Virus record (IMG/VR): IMGVR_UViG_3300042731_003759
Span: 1-21,375 of that record
Source: a virus
Reading direction: 5' to 3' (one strand)
Length of the DNA stretch: 21,375 nt
Made by a program: the position numbers and the translations under genes. Below are positions 8,515 to 16,594 of the stretch, one piece after another; positions within the stretch are counted from its first letter, which is position 1; each line of letters opens with the position of its first letter. Under the pieces are notes generated by a model. The model saw nothing but the letters and a program-made list of their open reading frames with translations. It searched no databases and had not been told where the DNA came from.

Positions 8515-8929
8515 CTTCAATAATAGTTTTTAATTTATTTTGATTAATTTTGCTACGTAATGTATTTTGCAAACCGTTATGCAGTGGTTTTGGCCAAGAT
8601 CCAAAATTTACCCAACAGTAACCATCGTGTTCTTCATTTAGAAATGGCATAAATTCGTCTTTTACAACACAGAGATATGTGTGAAAATGAAAATGTTCGT
8701 CGTTGCTAACAAAAGTTTCTAAAGGAATAGATTTTTCTATTTGAGGATCGAATCCTATTTCTTCGTTTATTTCACGCAAAAGACCAGTGTAAGGAGTTTC
8801 TTTTCCTTCATTAGTTCCGCCAACTATACCCCATAGATTTTTTGTTTTAGCTTTTGTTCTGTGTAAAAACAAAAAACGTTTTGTATTCAGTGCATAAAAC
8901 AATGCACCGCTGCAACTAATCTTATTCAT
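8495..8929 (-). CDS. Nudix hydrolase
   Basis: 144 residues from the ATG at 8929-8927. A perfect Nudix box is present: G38-x5-E44-x7-R52-E53-I54-x-E56-E57-x-G59-F60 (signature GX5EX7REUXEEXGU), after a typical entry strand (FLFLHRTK ... WGIVGG). Nudix enzymes hydrolyse nucleoside diphosphates linked to another group, such as dNTPs, nucleotide sugars or NAD-type molecules; the box alone does not give the substrate. A longer frame reaching into the upstream gene exists, but its extra 37 residues do not look like the family. The gene starts 13 bases after the gp15-like stop on the same strand, so it is probably co-transcribed with gp14/gp15. Its end overlaps the convergent repeat protein. No strong Shine-Dalgarno is visible. 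Confidence 0.85.
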   Translation of the reverse strand: MNKISCSGALFYALNTKRFLFLHRTKAKTKNLWGIVGGTNEGKETPYTGLLREINEEIGFDPQIEKSIPLETFVSNDEHFHFHTYLCVVKDEFMPFLNEEHDGYCWVNFGSWPKPLHNGLQNTLRSKINQNKLKTIIEVIDIIS

Positions 8930-8942
8930 AAAAATAATTATC

Positions 8943-10646
8943 TTATAAAGTAATAGTCCAAGTACCTCTTGGATAATAACCATCAACGCTTGTTTGCCAA
9001 TAATATCCATTCCAATAATATTGTTGACCTGTTGTAACATTAGTTACATAGGTTGTGTCATTATCAGCACTTGCATCCCATATGATATGCCAGGTTGTTC
9101 CGTCCCATTCTACAATATCGTTTGCATCTGCAACAAAGTCTGTGTTGTCAGCATTTTTCCAAGCAGCAGGCCCATCTTCATTAAGGTTTAGAATATATTC
9201 TACAATGTCTCCTGGATTAAATGCAGTATCTAAAGTTATAACAAAATTATCATCTACATTAGAACCAGTTGCATTGACCAACGTGTTGTTTACATACACC
9301 TGGAAGTTTGTAACAGTTTCGTTACCTTCTCTGTCTGCAAGTGAACTATTGGCAATAAAGTAATCAATATCTGTATTAATCACATTGTAAGTTACATCAG
9401 AAGTAAACTTTCTTGCTACTCTATATCCAATTGGATCTAGCAATACTACTCTAGTACCTGGTGTTTTTACAGCTAACGGACTAAAACTAATTGGACTTAC
9501 AATGTAATTAATTGTACCATCTGTTTTTGTTGGTCCTGCGATTAATGTATTACTAGGAAGCGTATCTTGATCCCATTCAATATCAATTACAAAGTTGTCT
9601 CTTTCTCTAACAACAAAAGTTCCTACAATTTCATTGTCTAATTCTGCTCTACGTATCCTTAGTTGACTAATACCTGGCTGATATTTTGCTGGCAATTCAG
9701 CTTCAATAATGTTCAGCCAAGTAATTTCTCCTACACGTAGTTTTTTGTTAATTGCAAGTTTACCAGTTTCCTCTTGTACAATTAAATCAAAGTTTCGATA
9801 ACTTGTTACTAATGGATTGCTTAGATCAAGTCTACCGCCGACTCCTACACTTTGTGTAGAAGTTGTATTAGTTTGATTATCAACAATTGTGCCATCAGGT
9901 AGTACAGTGGTACCACTTGACGCACCTTGGTCGCTGTCAGACGGAGGATTAAATCCTTCTAAACTAATTGTTCCTGTGTCTTGATTGTATACACTAGTAA
10001 TGATATCTGTAATTATACCTAATTTTTTAACTTTGGTTGGTGGCGAAATATAGATTGGAGCAGTAAACCCAAGTGTTGCAACATCAATTTCGTCATTTGT
10101 ACCCATTGGAATTGTTCTACTACTAAAATTTATATCTTCTAAATATAATGTGCTCAAACTTGTCCAATCTACATAATTGTCGGTTGTTTGAAATTCTAAA
10201 TCCGGGTTAAACAGCATAAAAATTTGTTCAAGTATTTGTAATTTTTGATCAGTGCTAGTGCTCCAGACATCTACATTTACAGCAAGTGTATATGGAGTAG
10301 GATGTAATCTTTCAACTGTATAACCTTTTGCTTGTGTGGCTAGATAGCTATTTGTTTCAGGATCAAATTCTTTTTCACGTAAATTAATTTTACTAATATA
10401 ACTGCTATCACTTAGGCGTGCTCTGTCCATTTGCAGACTTGTAATATAAACACCCATACGTGGGGCACTTGGAAGTTTGTTTTCAGAGTTTTCTCTAATA
10501 ATACTACCTACTTGTCTTGTAATATCTCCGTACATACAAGGCACTCGTCTTAGATCACCGTCGCCGTCTCGGTAACTAAAATTGCTAAATGCTCTAACAA
10601 CTTGTGTTAAGTATCTACGTATTTGTCCGTCATAAAAAAACTGCAT
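8943..10646 (-). CDS. 15: gp15-like proximal tail sheath stabiliser with long C-terminal extension
   Basis: 567 residues. Residues 1-220 fit T4 gp15: FFYDGQIRRYLTQVVRAFSN parallels the T4 start with its RRYATLMGDLFSN segment, followed by RVPxxYG, then HPTPYTLAVNVDVWS and QKLQILEQIFMLFNP (T4: MIYELSIFTRYEDDMFQIVEQILPYFQP in the same order). In T4 gp15 caps the tail tube/sheath and joins tail to head. T4 gp15 is about 272 residues; here about 330 extra residues follow, including a Gln/Thr/Ser linker near 240-270 and C-terminal WDGTTW and YYWNGYYW motifs shared with other structural proteins here. The start overlaps the gp14-like stop as TAATG on the minus strand. The family call rests on recalled T4 sequence. 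Confidence 0.75.
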   Translation of the reverse strand: MQFFYDGQIRRYLTQVVRAFSNFSYRDGDGDLRRVPCMYGDITRQVGSIIRENSENKLPSAPRMGVYITSLQMDRARLSDSSYISKINLREKEFDPETNSYLATQAKGYTVERLHPTPYTLAVNVDVWSTSTDQKLQILEQIFMLFNPDLEFQTTDNYVDWTSLSTLYLEDINFSSRTIPMGTNDEIDVATLGFTAPIYISPPTKVKKLGIITDIITSVYNQDTGTISLEGFNPPSDSDQGASSGTTVLPDGTIVDNQTNTTSTQSVGVGGRLDLSNPLVTSYRNFDLIVQEETGKLAINKKLRVGEITWLNIIEAELPAKYQPGISQLRIRRAELDNEIVGTFVVRERDNFVIDIEWDQDTLPSNTLIAGPTKTDGTINYIVSPISFSPLAVKTPGTRVVLLDPIGYRVARKFTSDVTYNVINTDIDYFIANSSLADREGNETVTNFQVYVNNTLVNATGSNVDDNFVITLDTAFNPGDIVEYILNLNEDGPAAWKNADNTDFVADANDIVEWDGTTWHIIWDASADNDTTYVTNVTTGQQYYWNGYYWQTSVDGYYPRGTWTITL

Positions 10647-11800
10647 TAGTTATCTGCCTTTGCTCTTAGAGCTTTACTTAGAGCTTGACGTTCTACTACG
10701 TCTTCTCCGCCTATGCTATTTACAGTAGTGTTGTTAATAAATGTGCCTTTTAGAGTATCTCTGTTTTCGTTTGGTGTTAGTGTTGTTCTAACTGCATCTT
10801 CAATTTTTGTCCAAACGTTTCCGTCATATCTAAACAATCTATTTGGTGCTAAATCAATACGTAAAAAATAATCGCCTACCGCTGGTGTAGTTGGAAATCC
10901 TGCACCTTGACCAAACAATGCACCATTAGGGGGTATACCGTCTCCTACAAGATATCCCTGATAGCCATTGCCATCAGGTGTTACAAACTTGGTATCTGAT
11001 AATATTGTTCCGTCTGCTAGTAAGTCTGTATAGTCTGCTGAAACAATTGCTATCTCTCCTAAGTCATTTAAACTTAGTGTGTAGAACTGAATAGTACTGT
11101 AACCACTTTGATTAGCGTATTCTTCTGCTTGTGCAATTACTGCATCGTTAATTTGCATTTCTTTTTCATATGTACTCAGTACATTTCTAAGTGTATTTCC
11201 TGCTTCGTCGCCTGCTGGCAGATCTAAAATATCTTTATATTCTTGTGAGTCTAGTATTTGTTTGCATCTGACTCTGTACAAATGAGGATACCAAGTTTGA
11301 CTAAATCCTTCTGCTGCTCTAGTAACCTCGTCTACAACATAATAACGTTTTAATGCTACTTCAAAATCATTAGCAGCATACTCGTCAATCAAATGAGGTA
11401 GTTCAAAAACGTCTCCTGGCATAATTTTTCTACCAAGTGTTTTAACGCTGCTGTTAATATGTATTGTCATAAAAATAGTGTCGTTTTGTAAAAACAAACC
11501 AAACTGACTTAGGTCAAAGTCTTGATCTTGTACATTATAATGTCCACGTATACTGTAAATATCTTCGTCGTATTTTCTATCTCTGTTTTCTAAAAACAAC
11601 AAGTCTTGGATGTTTGTTTCACTAATAACATCATATTGTTTTTGTTCTGCGGTGGCATCATCATCTAAAGGATTCTTCGGACCTAGGTATTTGTGTATTA
11701 ATAAATCAGTTCCACCTACAGTGAATTGTTCATAGACAATTTTGTCTAAAAACTCATAATCGTGTGACCTCTCGGGTCTATATAAACTCAAACGTGGCAT
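10646..11800 (-). CDS. 14: gp14-like neck protein
   Basis: 384 residues from ATG 11800-11798 (MPRLSLYRPE). An ATG six bases further upstream and a TTG at 11824 are also possible, but neither has a Shine-Dalgarno. Residues 60-185 follow the T4 gp14 plan: IQDLLFLENRDRKYD, FGLFLQNDTIFMTIH (T4: FGMQVQDEVTLSI), a GD-x-ELP turn (T4: GDLIYFP), then VVDEVTRAAEGFS and a strand ending in DSQE. gp14 with gp13 forms the neck that closes the filled head and accepts the tail. It is longer than T4 gp14 (256 residues); the C-terminal part contains an inserted GDYFLR ... FRYDGNVW module (residues 309-334). Position next to gp13- and gp15-like genes strongly supports the call. The late-promoter palindrome immediately upstream implies a leaderless mRNA. 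Confidence 0.65.
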   Translation of the reverse strand: MPRLSLYRPERSHDYEFLDKIVYEQFTVGGTDLLIHKYLGPKNPLDDDATAEQKQYDVISETNIQDLLFLENRDRKYDEDIYSIRGHYNVQDQDFDLSQFGLFLQNDTIFMTIHINSSVKTLGRKIMPGDVFELPHLIDEYAANDFEVALKRYYVVDEVTRAAEGFSQTWYPHLYRVRCKQILDSQEYKDILDLPAGDEAGNTLRNVLSTYEKEMQINDAVIAQAEEYANQSGYSTIQFYTLSLNDLGEIAIVSADYTDLLADGTILSDTKFVTPDGNGYQGYLVGDGIPPNGALFGQGAGFPTTPAVGDYFLRIDLAPNRLFRYDGNVWTKIEDAVRTTLTPNENRDTLKGTFINNTTVNSIGGEDVVERQALSKALRAKADN

Positions 11801-11805
11801 ACACA

Positions 11806-11821
11806 TATTTATCGATAAATA
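11806..11821. promoter_or_regulatory. Palindromic bidirectional late promoter
   Basis: TATTTATCGATAAATA is a perfect 16-bp palindrome. It carries GATAAATA on both strands (plus 11814-11821, minus 11813-11806), sharing the central CG. By T4 late-promoter geometry, plus transcription would start near 11827, just before the GGAG of the gp13-like gene, and minus transcription near 11800, the A of the gp14-like ATG. Confidence 0.75.
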
Positions 11822-11836
11822 CAATTGGAGAACAAG

Positions 11837-12604
11837 ATGGCAGACAGTAACCTAACAACACAAAAACAACAAGTATTTGATTATGTGAATGCATTCCTTG
11901 GTGGAGGAATGGTTGACGTTGAACTTGATCCAATTCACTACGAAACTGCACTTACAAAGGCTTTGACCAAGTATAGACAACGCAGTGAAAACAGTGTTGA
12001 GGAAAGTTATGTTACTTTGCCGATTAATACTGATCAAAACGTTTATGAGTTACCACAAGAGATAATTGAAGTTCGAAAAATTTATAGACGCAGTGTTGGT
12101 AGTAGATTAGGCGGTAGTGCAGACGGCGGCAGTTTGTTTGAACCATTTAATTTAGCTTACACAAACACATATTTGTTGGCAGGTAGTGGTATTGGTGGAT
12201 TGGCAACTTATGATTTCTTTGCACAACAACAAGAATTAGTAGGACGTATGTTTGGTAGTTTTTTAGAATTTAAATGGAATCCAACAACTAGTAAATTGAC
12301 AATCCTACAACGTCCAAGAGCCGAAGAAGAAGTTTTGCTTTACTGTTATAATTATAGACCAGATATGCAATTGCTTGATGATTACAAAGCAGCACAGTGG
12401 ATAAAGGATTATACACTTGCAAGTTGTAAATATATGCTAGGTGAAGCACGTAGTAAATTTGCTACTATTGCTGGCCCTGGCGGCGGAACCACTTTAAATG
12501 GAGATAGCCTTAAAGCAGAAGCACAACAAGAAATGGAAAAACTAGAAATGGATCTAGCAATGGCTGTTGCAGGCGGCACAGGCTATGGATTCTTAATTGG
12601 TTGA
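11837..12604 (+). CDS. 13: gp13-like neck protein
   Basis: 255 residues from ATG 11837, chosen because GGAG at 11828-11831 sits 5 bases upstream; an in-frame TTG at 11825 overlaps the promoter and is unlikely. The pattern fits the T4 gp13 neck family: an N-terminal helix with LDPIHYETALTKALTKYRQRS, a YVTLPINTDQNVYELPQEIIEVRKIYR strand-helix segment, a central strand pair (FKWNPTTSKLTILQRP), and a C-terminal helix bundle (AAQWIKDYTLASCKYMLGEARSKF) with a Gly-rich loop. T4 gp13 is 309 residues. It should form the head-tail neck ring with gp14, which is transcribed divergently from the same palindrome. The TGA stop lies inside a TTGACA box for the next gene. Confidence 0.7.
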   Translation: MADSNLTTQKQQVFDYVNAFLGGGMVDVELDPIHYETALTKALTKYRQRSENSVEESYVTLPINTDQNVYELPQEIIEVRKIYRRSVGSRLGGSADGGSLFEPFNLAYTNTYLLAGSGIGGLATYDFFAQQQELVGRMFGSFLEFKWNPTTSKLTILQRPRAEEEVLLYCYNYRPDMQLLDDYKAAQWIKDYTLASCKYMLGEARSKFATIAGPGGGTTLNGDSLKAEAQQEMEKLEMDLAMAVAGGTGYGFLIG

Positions 12605-12629
12605 CAAACTATTACTTTTATCATAATAT
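12601..12629 (+). promoter_or_regulatory. Possible sigma70-like promoter for the dNMP-kinase-like gene
   Basis: TTGACA at 12601-12606 overlaps the gp13 stop. Candidate -10 boxes are CATAAT (12622-12627, 15-base spacer) or TAATAT (12624-12629, 17-base spacer). Either would start transcription within a few bases of the ATG at 12635, and no Shine-Dalgarno is seen, so the message may be leaderless. Confidence 0.4.
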
Positions 12630-12634
12630 AAATT

Positions 12635-13141
12635 ATGAATAAAAAGAAGCTGTTGGTAATCGGGCATGGCAGACATGGTAAAGATACTGTTTGCGAAATA
12701 CTTCGAGACAAATATGGATATAGTTTTGACAGTAGCAGTGCGTTCTGTTCTAAACTATTCATATATGACTTATTAAAGAAAAAATACAACTACGATAGCG
12801 AAGAAGCATGTTACGCTGATAGACATAATCATAGAACTGAATGGTATAATGCTATTAGTGATATGAATTCAAAAGACGCTGCAACACTAGGTAGAGCTAT
12901 TTTTGCAGAACACGACATTTACTGTGGACTTAGAAACAAACGTGAGTACTTTGCTATGCGTAACACAAATGTTTTTGATTATGCTATTTGGGTTGACCGA
13001 AGTGACTATTTGCCTAAAGAATCTAAAGACAGTATGACACTAGAACCTTACATGGCCGACTTTTTTATTGACAACAATGGTACACTCGACGACTTAGAAT
13101 TCTGGGTTGATGAATTGTACAAAGGACAGTTAACTACGTAG
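12635..13141 (+). CDS. P-loop kinase, probable deoxynucleoside monophosphate kinase
   Basis: 168 residues. A Walker A loop sits at residues 10-18 (GHGRHGKDT); the GKDT form is characteristic of phage dNMP kinases such as T4 gp1. This is followed by KYGYSFDSSSAFCSK (the substrate-side segment) and a late VDRSDYLPKES, the usual nucleobase/lid region. If the call is right, it phosphorylates dNMPs to dNDPs for phage DNA synthesis. It is shorter than T4 gp1 (241 residues), and the substrate cannot be read. It is a metabolic gene placed between neck and sheath genes, possibly under its own host-type promoter. The TAG stop lies in an 18-bp palindrome. Confidence 0.75.
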   Translation: MNKKKLLVIGHGRHGKDTVCEILRDKYGYSFDSSSAFCSKLFIYDLLKKKYNYDSEEACYADRHNHRTEWYNAISDMNSKDAATLGRAIFAEHDIYCGLRNKREYFAMRNTNVFDYAIWVDRSDYLPKESKDSMTLEPYMADFFIDNNGTLDDLEFWVDELYKGQLTT

Positions 13142-13146
13142 TTAAC
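13129..13146. repeat. 18-bp perfect palindrome over the kinase stop codon
   Basis: GTTAACTACGTAGTTAAC is identical to its own reverse complement and contains the TAG stop. With no unpaired loop and no T-run it is a poor intrinsic terminator. It could be a protein-binding site or an mRNA-end hairpin between the kinase and sheath genes. Confidence 0.6.
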
Positions 13147-13176
13147 CCCTCAAAACCGCTATTTTCCACCAGATCT

Positions 13177-13184
13177 GCTAAATA
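13177..13184 (+). promoter_or_regulatory. Late promoter variant upstream of gp18
   Basis: GCTAAATA, one of the T4-late-like motifs, lies 34 bases before the sheath ATG. It is followed by AGGAG at 13206-13210. It differs from the GATAAATA copies elsewhere at position 2 and is less certain. Confidence 0.45.
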
Positions 13185-13218
13185 ACATTATACAAGATAA
13201 TGTTTAGGAGAAACAAAG

Positions 13219-16200
13219 ATGGCATTAGTATCACCAGGTGTAGAGGTCCAGGTAATTGACGAGAGTTTTTACACTCCCGCTGAGCCAGGTACAGTACCTA
13301 TTATATTTGTCGCCACAGGCGAGAATAAACAAAATGGTGCAGGAACAGGAATTGCTCCAGGTACCACAAAAGCAAATGCTGGAAAACCATACCTACTAAC
13401 TTCACAGCGTGAACTGGTAGACACATTTGGTGATCCAACATTCTATGTTGATAACAACAATAATCCAATACATGGCGGAGAGCAAAACGAATATGGATTG
13501 CAGGCCGCATACTCATATTTGGGTGTAAGCAATAGAGCTTATGTTGTACGTGCAGATATTGACTTAGGCGCATTAAATGCAAGTTCAACACCAACCACAG
13601 ATAATCCTGATAACGGAACATATTGGTTAGATACCGGTGTTTCTAGATACGGAGTTTTCGAATGGGATGGAAGTGCATTAGCAATTACAAACATAACAGG
13701 ACAATCGTTTAGAGTAAAAGATCCTATTGTTATTACAGATAGCACACAAGCAGACGAAAGCACTTACGTACCTTTAGGTAGTGTAGGTTCGATTGGGGAT
13801 TATGCATTAGTAGCTCTAACAACCATTCCGACACTCTACTACAAGTCAGCAGGTAACGGTTTGACTGTGCAAGCTGGAGACTGGGTAAAAATTGGCAGCG
13901 GTAACTGGAAAGCAAGTTGGCCAACAATTGAAGGTGGGACAATTACAACGTTTACAGCAGGTAATACTGTAACACTTGACGATGGCGCATTTTCAGGAAC
14001 ACTAACTTTAGTTGGTACAACGGGTAGTGCATTTGTTAGCGAGTTTAATGCAGCGTTCTCAAGTGAAGGTTTCTCAGCGCAGATAGTTGATACTATTCTT
14101 TATATTTACAGTGATGGTACACACGATTCAGTTTTAATTGGTGGCACAGCATTGACAGAAGCAGGAATTACAGCTGGTACATACTATGCTCCTAAACTTG
14201 AAGCTGCGCCTCATACTAGTATTCCAGAATTTAAATCAGGCGACACAAATCCACGTCCAACAGGAAGTATTTGGTTAAAAACAACATCGCCTAATTCAGG
14301 TGCAGACTGGTCAGTAAAAGTTTTCAATGGTGACACAGAGTTATGGGAATCAGTAGATGCTCCAATTTACAAGAGTAACCATGCAGCTATAAAAGAATTA
14401 GATTTGTCAGGCGGCGGTGCAAACTTAATTTCAAGCGATTTGTATGTAATGACTAATGTAAGCGAAAATGCAGTAGGTAGTGAGTTAGCTGATTTCACAG
14501 TTTATAAAAGAAATGGTGCCGGTGCTACAACCGTAACTAGTGCAGTGGTAAAAACTGCAACTCTAACTGCAACTACTTTTAATTTTACAATTCAAGAATC
14601 ATTAAAAGGCAGCGATATATTAACAACACCAGTAAACGTATCATTTACTGCAACCGGTGCAAGCACTGATGCAGAAAAAATGGCTACTGCAATTAACGCA
14701 GCAGGATTTACAAATGTTACAGCAGGTGTTACATCGGCTAACAAAGTAACCATTTCACATAGACTAGGCGGAGAAATGAGATTTGCTGATACCGACGGTG
14801 CATTAGCAGACGTGGGATTCGTTGCTTATGATTATGATGATAATTCGGGTACTGCAAACTTCTACGATACTCCAGATGGAGCAGCAAACGAATATGTTGC
14901 AAGTTTATGGAAAGAATTAACCTACGTAGCAAGCGATGATGCTCCAACATCTTTAGCAGCAGATGGCGCCCTTTGGTACAGCAGTGTAATTGATGAAATT
15001 GATCTTATGGTACACAATGGATCAAAATGGGTAGGTGTGTTACACACAGACTCTCAGTTCTATGATGTTGATCCGGCAGCAGCACCAGATCCAGAAGGTC
15101 CTATTGTTAGTGCAACAGAACCAGAAGATGGTGACCGTTCAGACGGCGGTGATCTTGTCACAGGCGATATTTGGGTAAGTACAGCAGACATAGAAAACTT
15201 CCCAAGAATTTATCGTTGGAACAATACACTTAATGAATGGCAAGAGCTTGATACAACAGATCAAACCACAGAAAATGGTGTTCTATTTGCAGATGCACGT
15301 TATAATACAGCAGGCGAAAATAGTGGATCAGCAGGCGATATTGTTGATATGATTACAAGTGATTATGTTGATCCAGACTGTCCAGATCCAGCACTATATC
15401 CAAAAGGTATGATGTTGTGGAACTTACGTAGAAGTGGCTTTAATGTAAAACGTTTTGAACGTAACTACATTGACTTAACAGCTGATAACATACGTTTTGG
15501 CGATGAAGATATGTCAGATTATTATCCACACCGTTGGGTTACTGAGTCAGCTAATGAAGCAGACGGATCAGGTAGTTTTGGACGTAAAGCACAACGTAAA
15601 GTTGTTGTACAAAAACTACAAGCGTTGGTTAACGAAAACCAAGACATCCGCGACGACGAGTCACGTATCTTTAATTTAATTGCAACACCAGGTTATCCAG
15701 AGCTAATTGGCGAAATGATCACACTAAACTATGACAGAGGATTAACTGCATTTGTTGTAGGTGACTCGCCAATGCGTTTAACACCAGATGCAACTTCTTT
15801 GAATGAATGGGCAACAAATGTTAATACAGCAGTTGAAGATAATGACAACGGACTTGTAAGCAGAGATGAATACATGGCTGTATACTATCCAAGCGGATTT
15901 ACAAGTGATAACGCTGGTAACAACGTAGTTGTACCTCCGAGTCATATGGTACTACGTACAATTGCATTAAACGACCAAGTTGCTTATCCATGGTTTGCAC
16001 CGGCAGGTACGAGACGTGGCGGCGTAACAAACGCAACATCAACAGGTTATATCAATAACGAAGGTGAGTTTGTTGCAGTTGCACTTAACGAAGGTGTAAG
16101 AGATACACTGTACTCAAACAACGTAAACCCAATTACATTCCTAACAGGTGCAGGGTTAGTTGTATTTGGACAGAAAACTCGTGCAAGAAATGCAAGTGCA

Positions 16201-16521
16201 TTGGATAGAGTCAACGTTGCAAGACTAGTTGTTTACTTACGTAGTCAGCTAAACCAGTTAGCAAAACCATACTTGTTTGAACCAAATGATAAAATCACAC
16301 GTGATGAAATCAAACAACAAGCAGAAAGTTTACTGGTAGAACTTGTTGGACTTAGAGCATTATATGACTTCTTGGTTGTATGTGACGAAACCAATAACAC
16401 ACCTGCTAGAATTGACCGAAACGAGTTGTATGTAGATATTGCTATTGAACCAGTAAAAGCAGTAGAATTTATTTACATTCCGCTTCGTATTAAAAACACA
16501 GGCGAGATCGCAGGTCTTTAA
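13219..16521 (+). CDS. 18: Tail sheath protein gp18 with large insertion
   Basis: 1100 residues against 659 in T4. The N-terminus (MALVSPGVEVQVIDESFYTP, then PIIFVATGENKQNG, SQRELVDTFGDPTF, NEYGLQAAYSYLGVSNRAYVVRAD) and C-terminus (VNVARLVVYLRSQLNQLAKPYLFEPND ... IAIEPVKAVEFIYIPL) are classic contractile-sheath signatures. The sheath contracts to drive the tube into the host. Residues about 120-700 are an insertion, probably outward-facing. It contains recurring G-x-x-W ... (N/D)G-x-x-W modules at about 132-151, 349-381, 582-604 and 649-678. The conserved core resumes near residue 715 (DYVDPDCPDPALYPKGMM). The start has AGGAG about 8 bases upstream and a late-promoter-like box before that. 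Confidence 0.92.
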   Translation: MALVSPGVEVQVIDESFYTPAEPGTVPIIFVATGENKQNGAGTGIAPGTTKANAGKPYLLTSQRELVDTFGDPTFYVDNNNNPIHGGEQNEYGLQAAYSYLGVSNRAYVVRADIDLGALNASSTPTTDNPDNGTYWLDTGVSRYGVFEWDGSALAITNITGQSFRVKDPIVITDSTQADESTYVPLGSVGSIGDYALVALTTIPTLYYKSAGNGLTVQAGDWVKIGSGNWKASWPTIEGGTITTFTAGNTVTLDDGAFSGTLTLVGTTGSAFVSEFNAAFSSEGFSAQIVDTILYIYSDGTHDSVLIGGTALTEAGITAGTYYAPKLEAAPHTSIPEFKSGDTNPRPTGSIWLKTTSPNSGADWSVKVFNGDTELWESVDAPIYKSNHAAIKELDLSGGGANLISSDLYVMTNVSENAVGSELADFTVYKRNGAGATTVTSAVVKTATLTATTFNFTIQESLKGSDILTTPVNVSFTATGASTDAEKMATAINAAGFTNVTAGVTSANKVTISHRLGGEMRFADTDGALADVGFVAYDYDDNSGTANFYDTPDGAANEYVASLWKELTYVASDDAPTSLAADGALWYSSVIDEIDLMVHNGSKWVGVLHTDSQFYDVDPAAAPDPEGPIVSATEPEDGDRSDGGDLVTGDIWVSTADIENFPRIYRWNNTLNEWQELDTTDQTTENGVLFADARYNTAGENSGSAGDIVDMITSDYVDPDCPDPALYPKGMMLWNLRRSGFNVKRFERNYIDLTADNIRFGDEDMSDYYPHRWVTESANEADGSGSFGRKAQRKVVVQKLQALVNENQDIRDDESRIFNLIATPGYPELIGEMITLNYDRGLTAFVVGDSPMRLTPDATSLNEWATNVNTAVEDNDNGLVSRDEYMAVYYPSGFTSDNAGNNVVVPPSHMVLRTIALNDQVAYPWFAPAGTRRGGVTNATSTGYINNEGEFVAVALNEGVRDTLYSNNVNPITFLTGAGLVVFGQKTRARNASALDRVNVARLVVYLRSQLNQLAKPYLFEPNDKITRDEIKQQAESLLVELVGLRALYDFLVVCDETNNTPARIDRNELYVDIAIEPVKAVEFIYIPLRIKNTGEIAGL

Positions 16522-16565
16522 TATCATAAAGTAGGGGGTCAAATAAAAACCCCCTACAAATGATA
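16522..16565 (+). other. Two-part stem-loop after gp18
   Basis: GTAGGGGG (16531-16538) pairs with CCCCCTAC (16550-16557), extendable by one T-A pair. A lower stem, TATCAT (16522-16527) with ATGATA (16560-16565), is separated by a small A-rich internal loop. No T-run follows, so it is likely an mRNA 3'-end stabiliser or processing element, or a weak terminator. The lower right arm overlaps the next late promoter. Confidence 0.6.
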
Positions 16566-16569
16566 AATA
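16562..16569 (+). promoter_or_regulatory. Late promoter GATAAATA for gp19
   Basis: An exact GATAAATA copy 25 bases before the gp19 ATG, with AGGAGA at 16581-16586 in between, so the predicted mRNA keeps its Shine-Dalgarno. Confidence 0.7.
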
Positions 16570-16594
16570 CTTGTGTATTAAGGAGAAACAATAG

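Noticed and set aside
8515-8570. The T-rich stretch between the convergent repeat-protein and Nudix genes as a bidirectional terminator
   Set aside because: No inverted repeat accompanies the T-runs, so there is no hairpin to support termination.
8930-9040. An extended N-terminus for the Nudix protein starting at 9040
   Set aside because: The extra 37 residues are read out of frame through the end of the gp15-like gene, are hydrophobic without forming a signal peptide, and precede a normal Nudix start.
11822-11836. TTG starts at 11825 (plus, gp13-like) and 11824 (minus, gp14-like)
   Set aside because: Both fall inside or before the late-promoter palindrome region. ATG 11837 has a proper GGAG, and MPRLSLYRPE at 11800 is the more family-like beginning.
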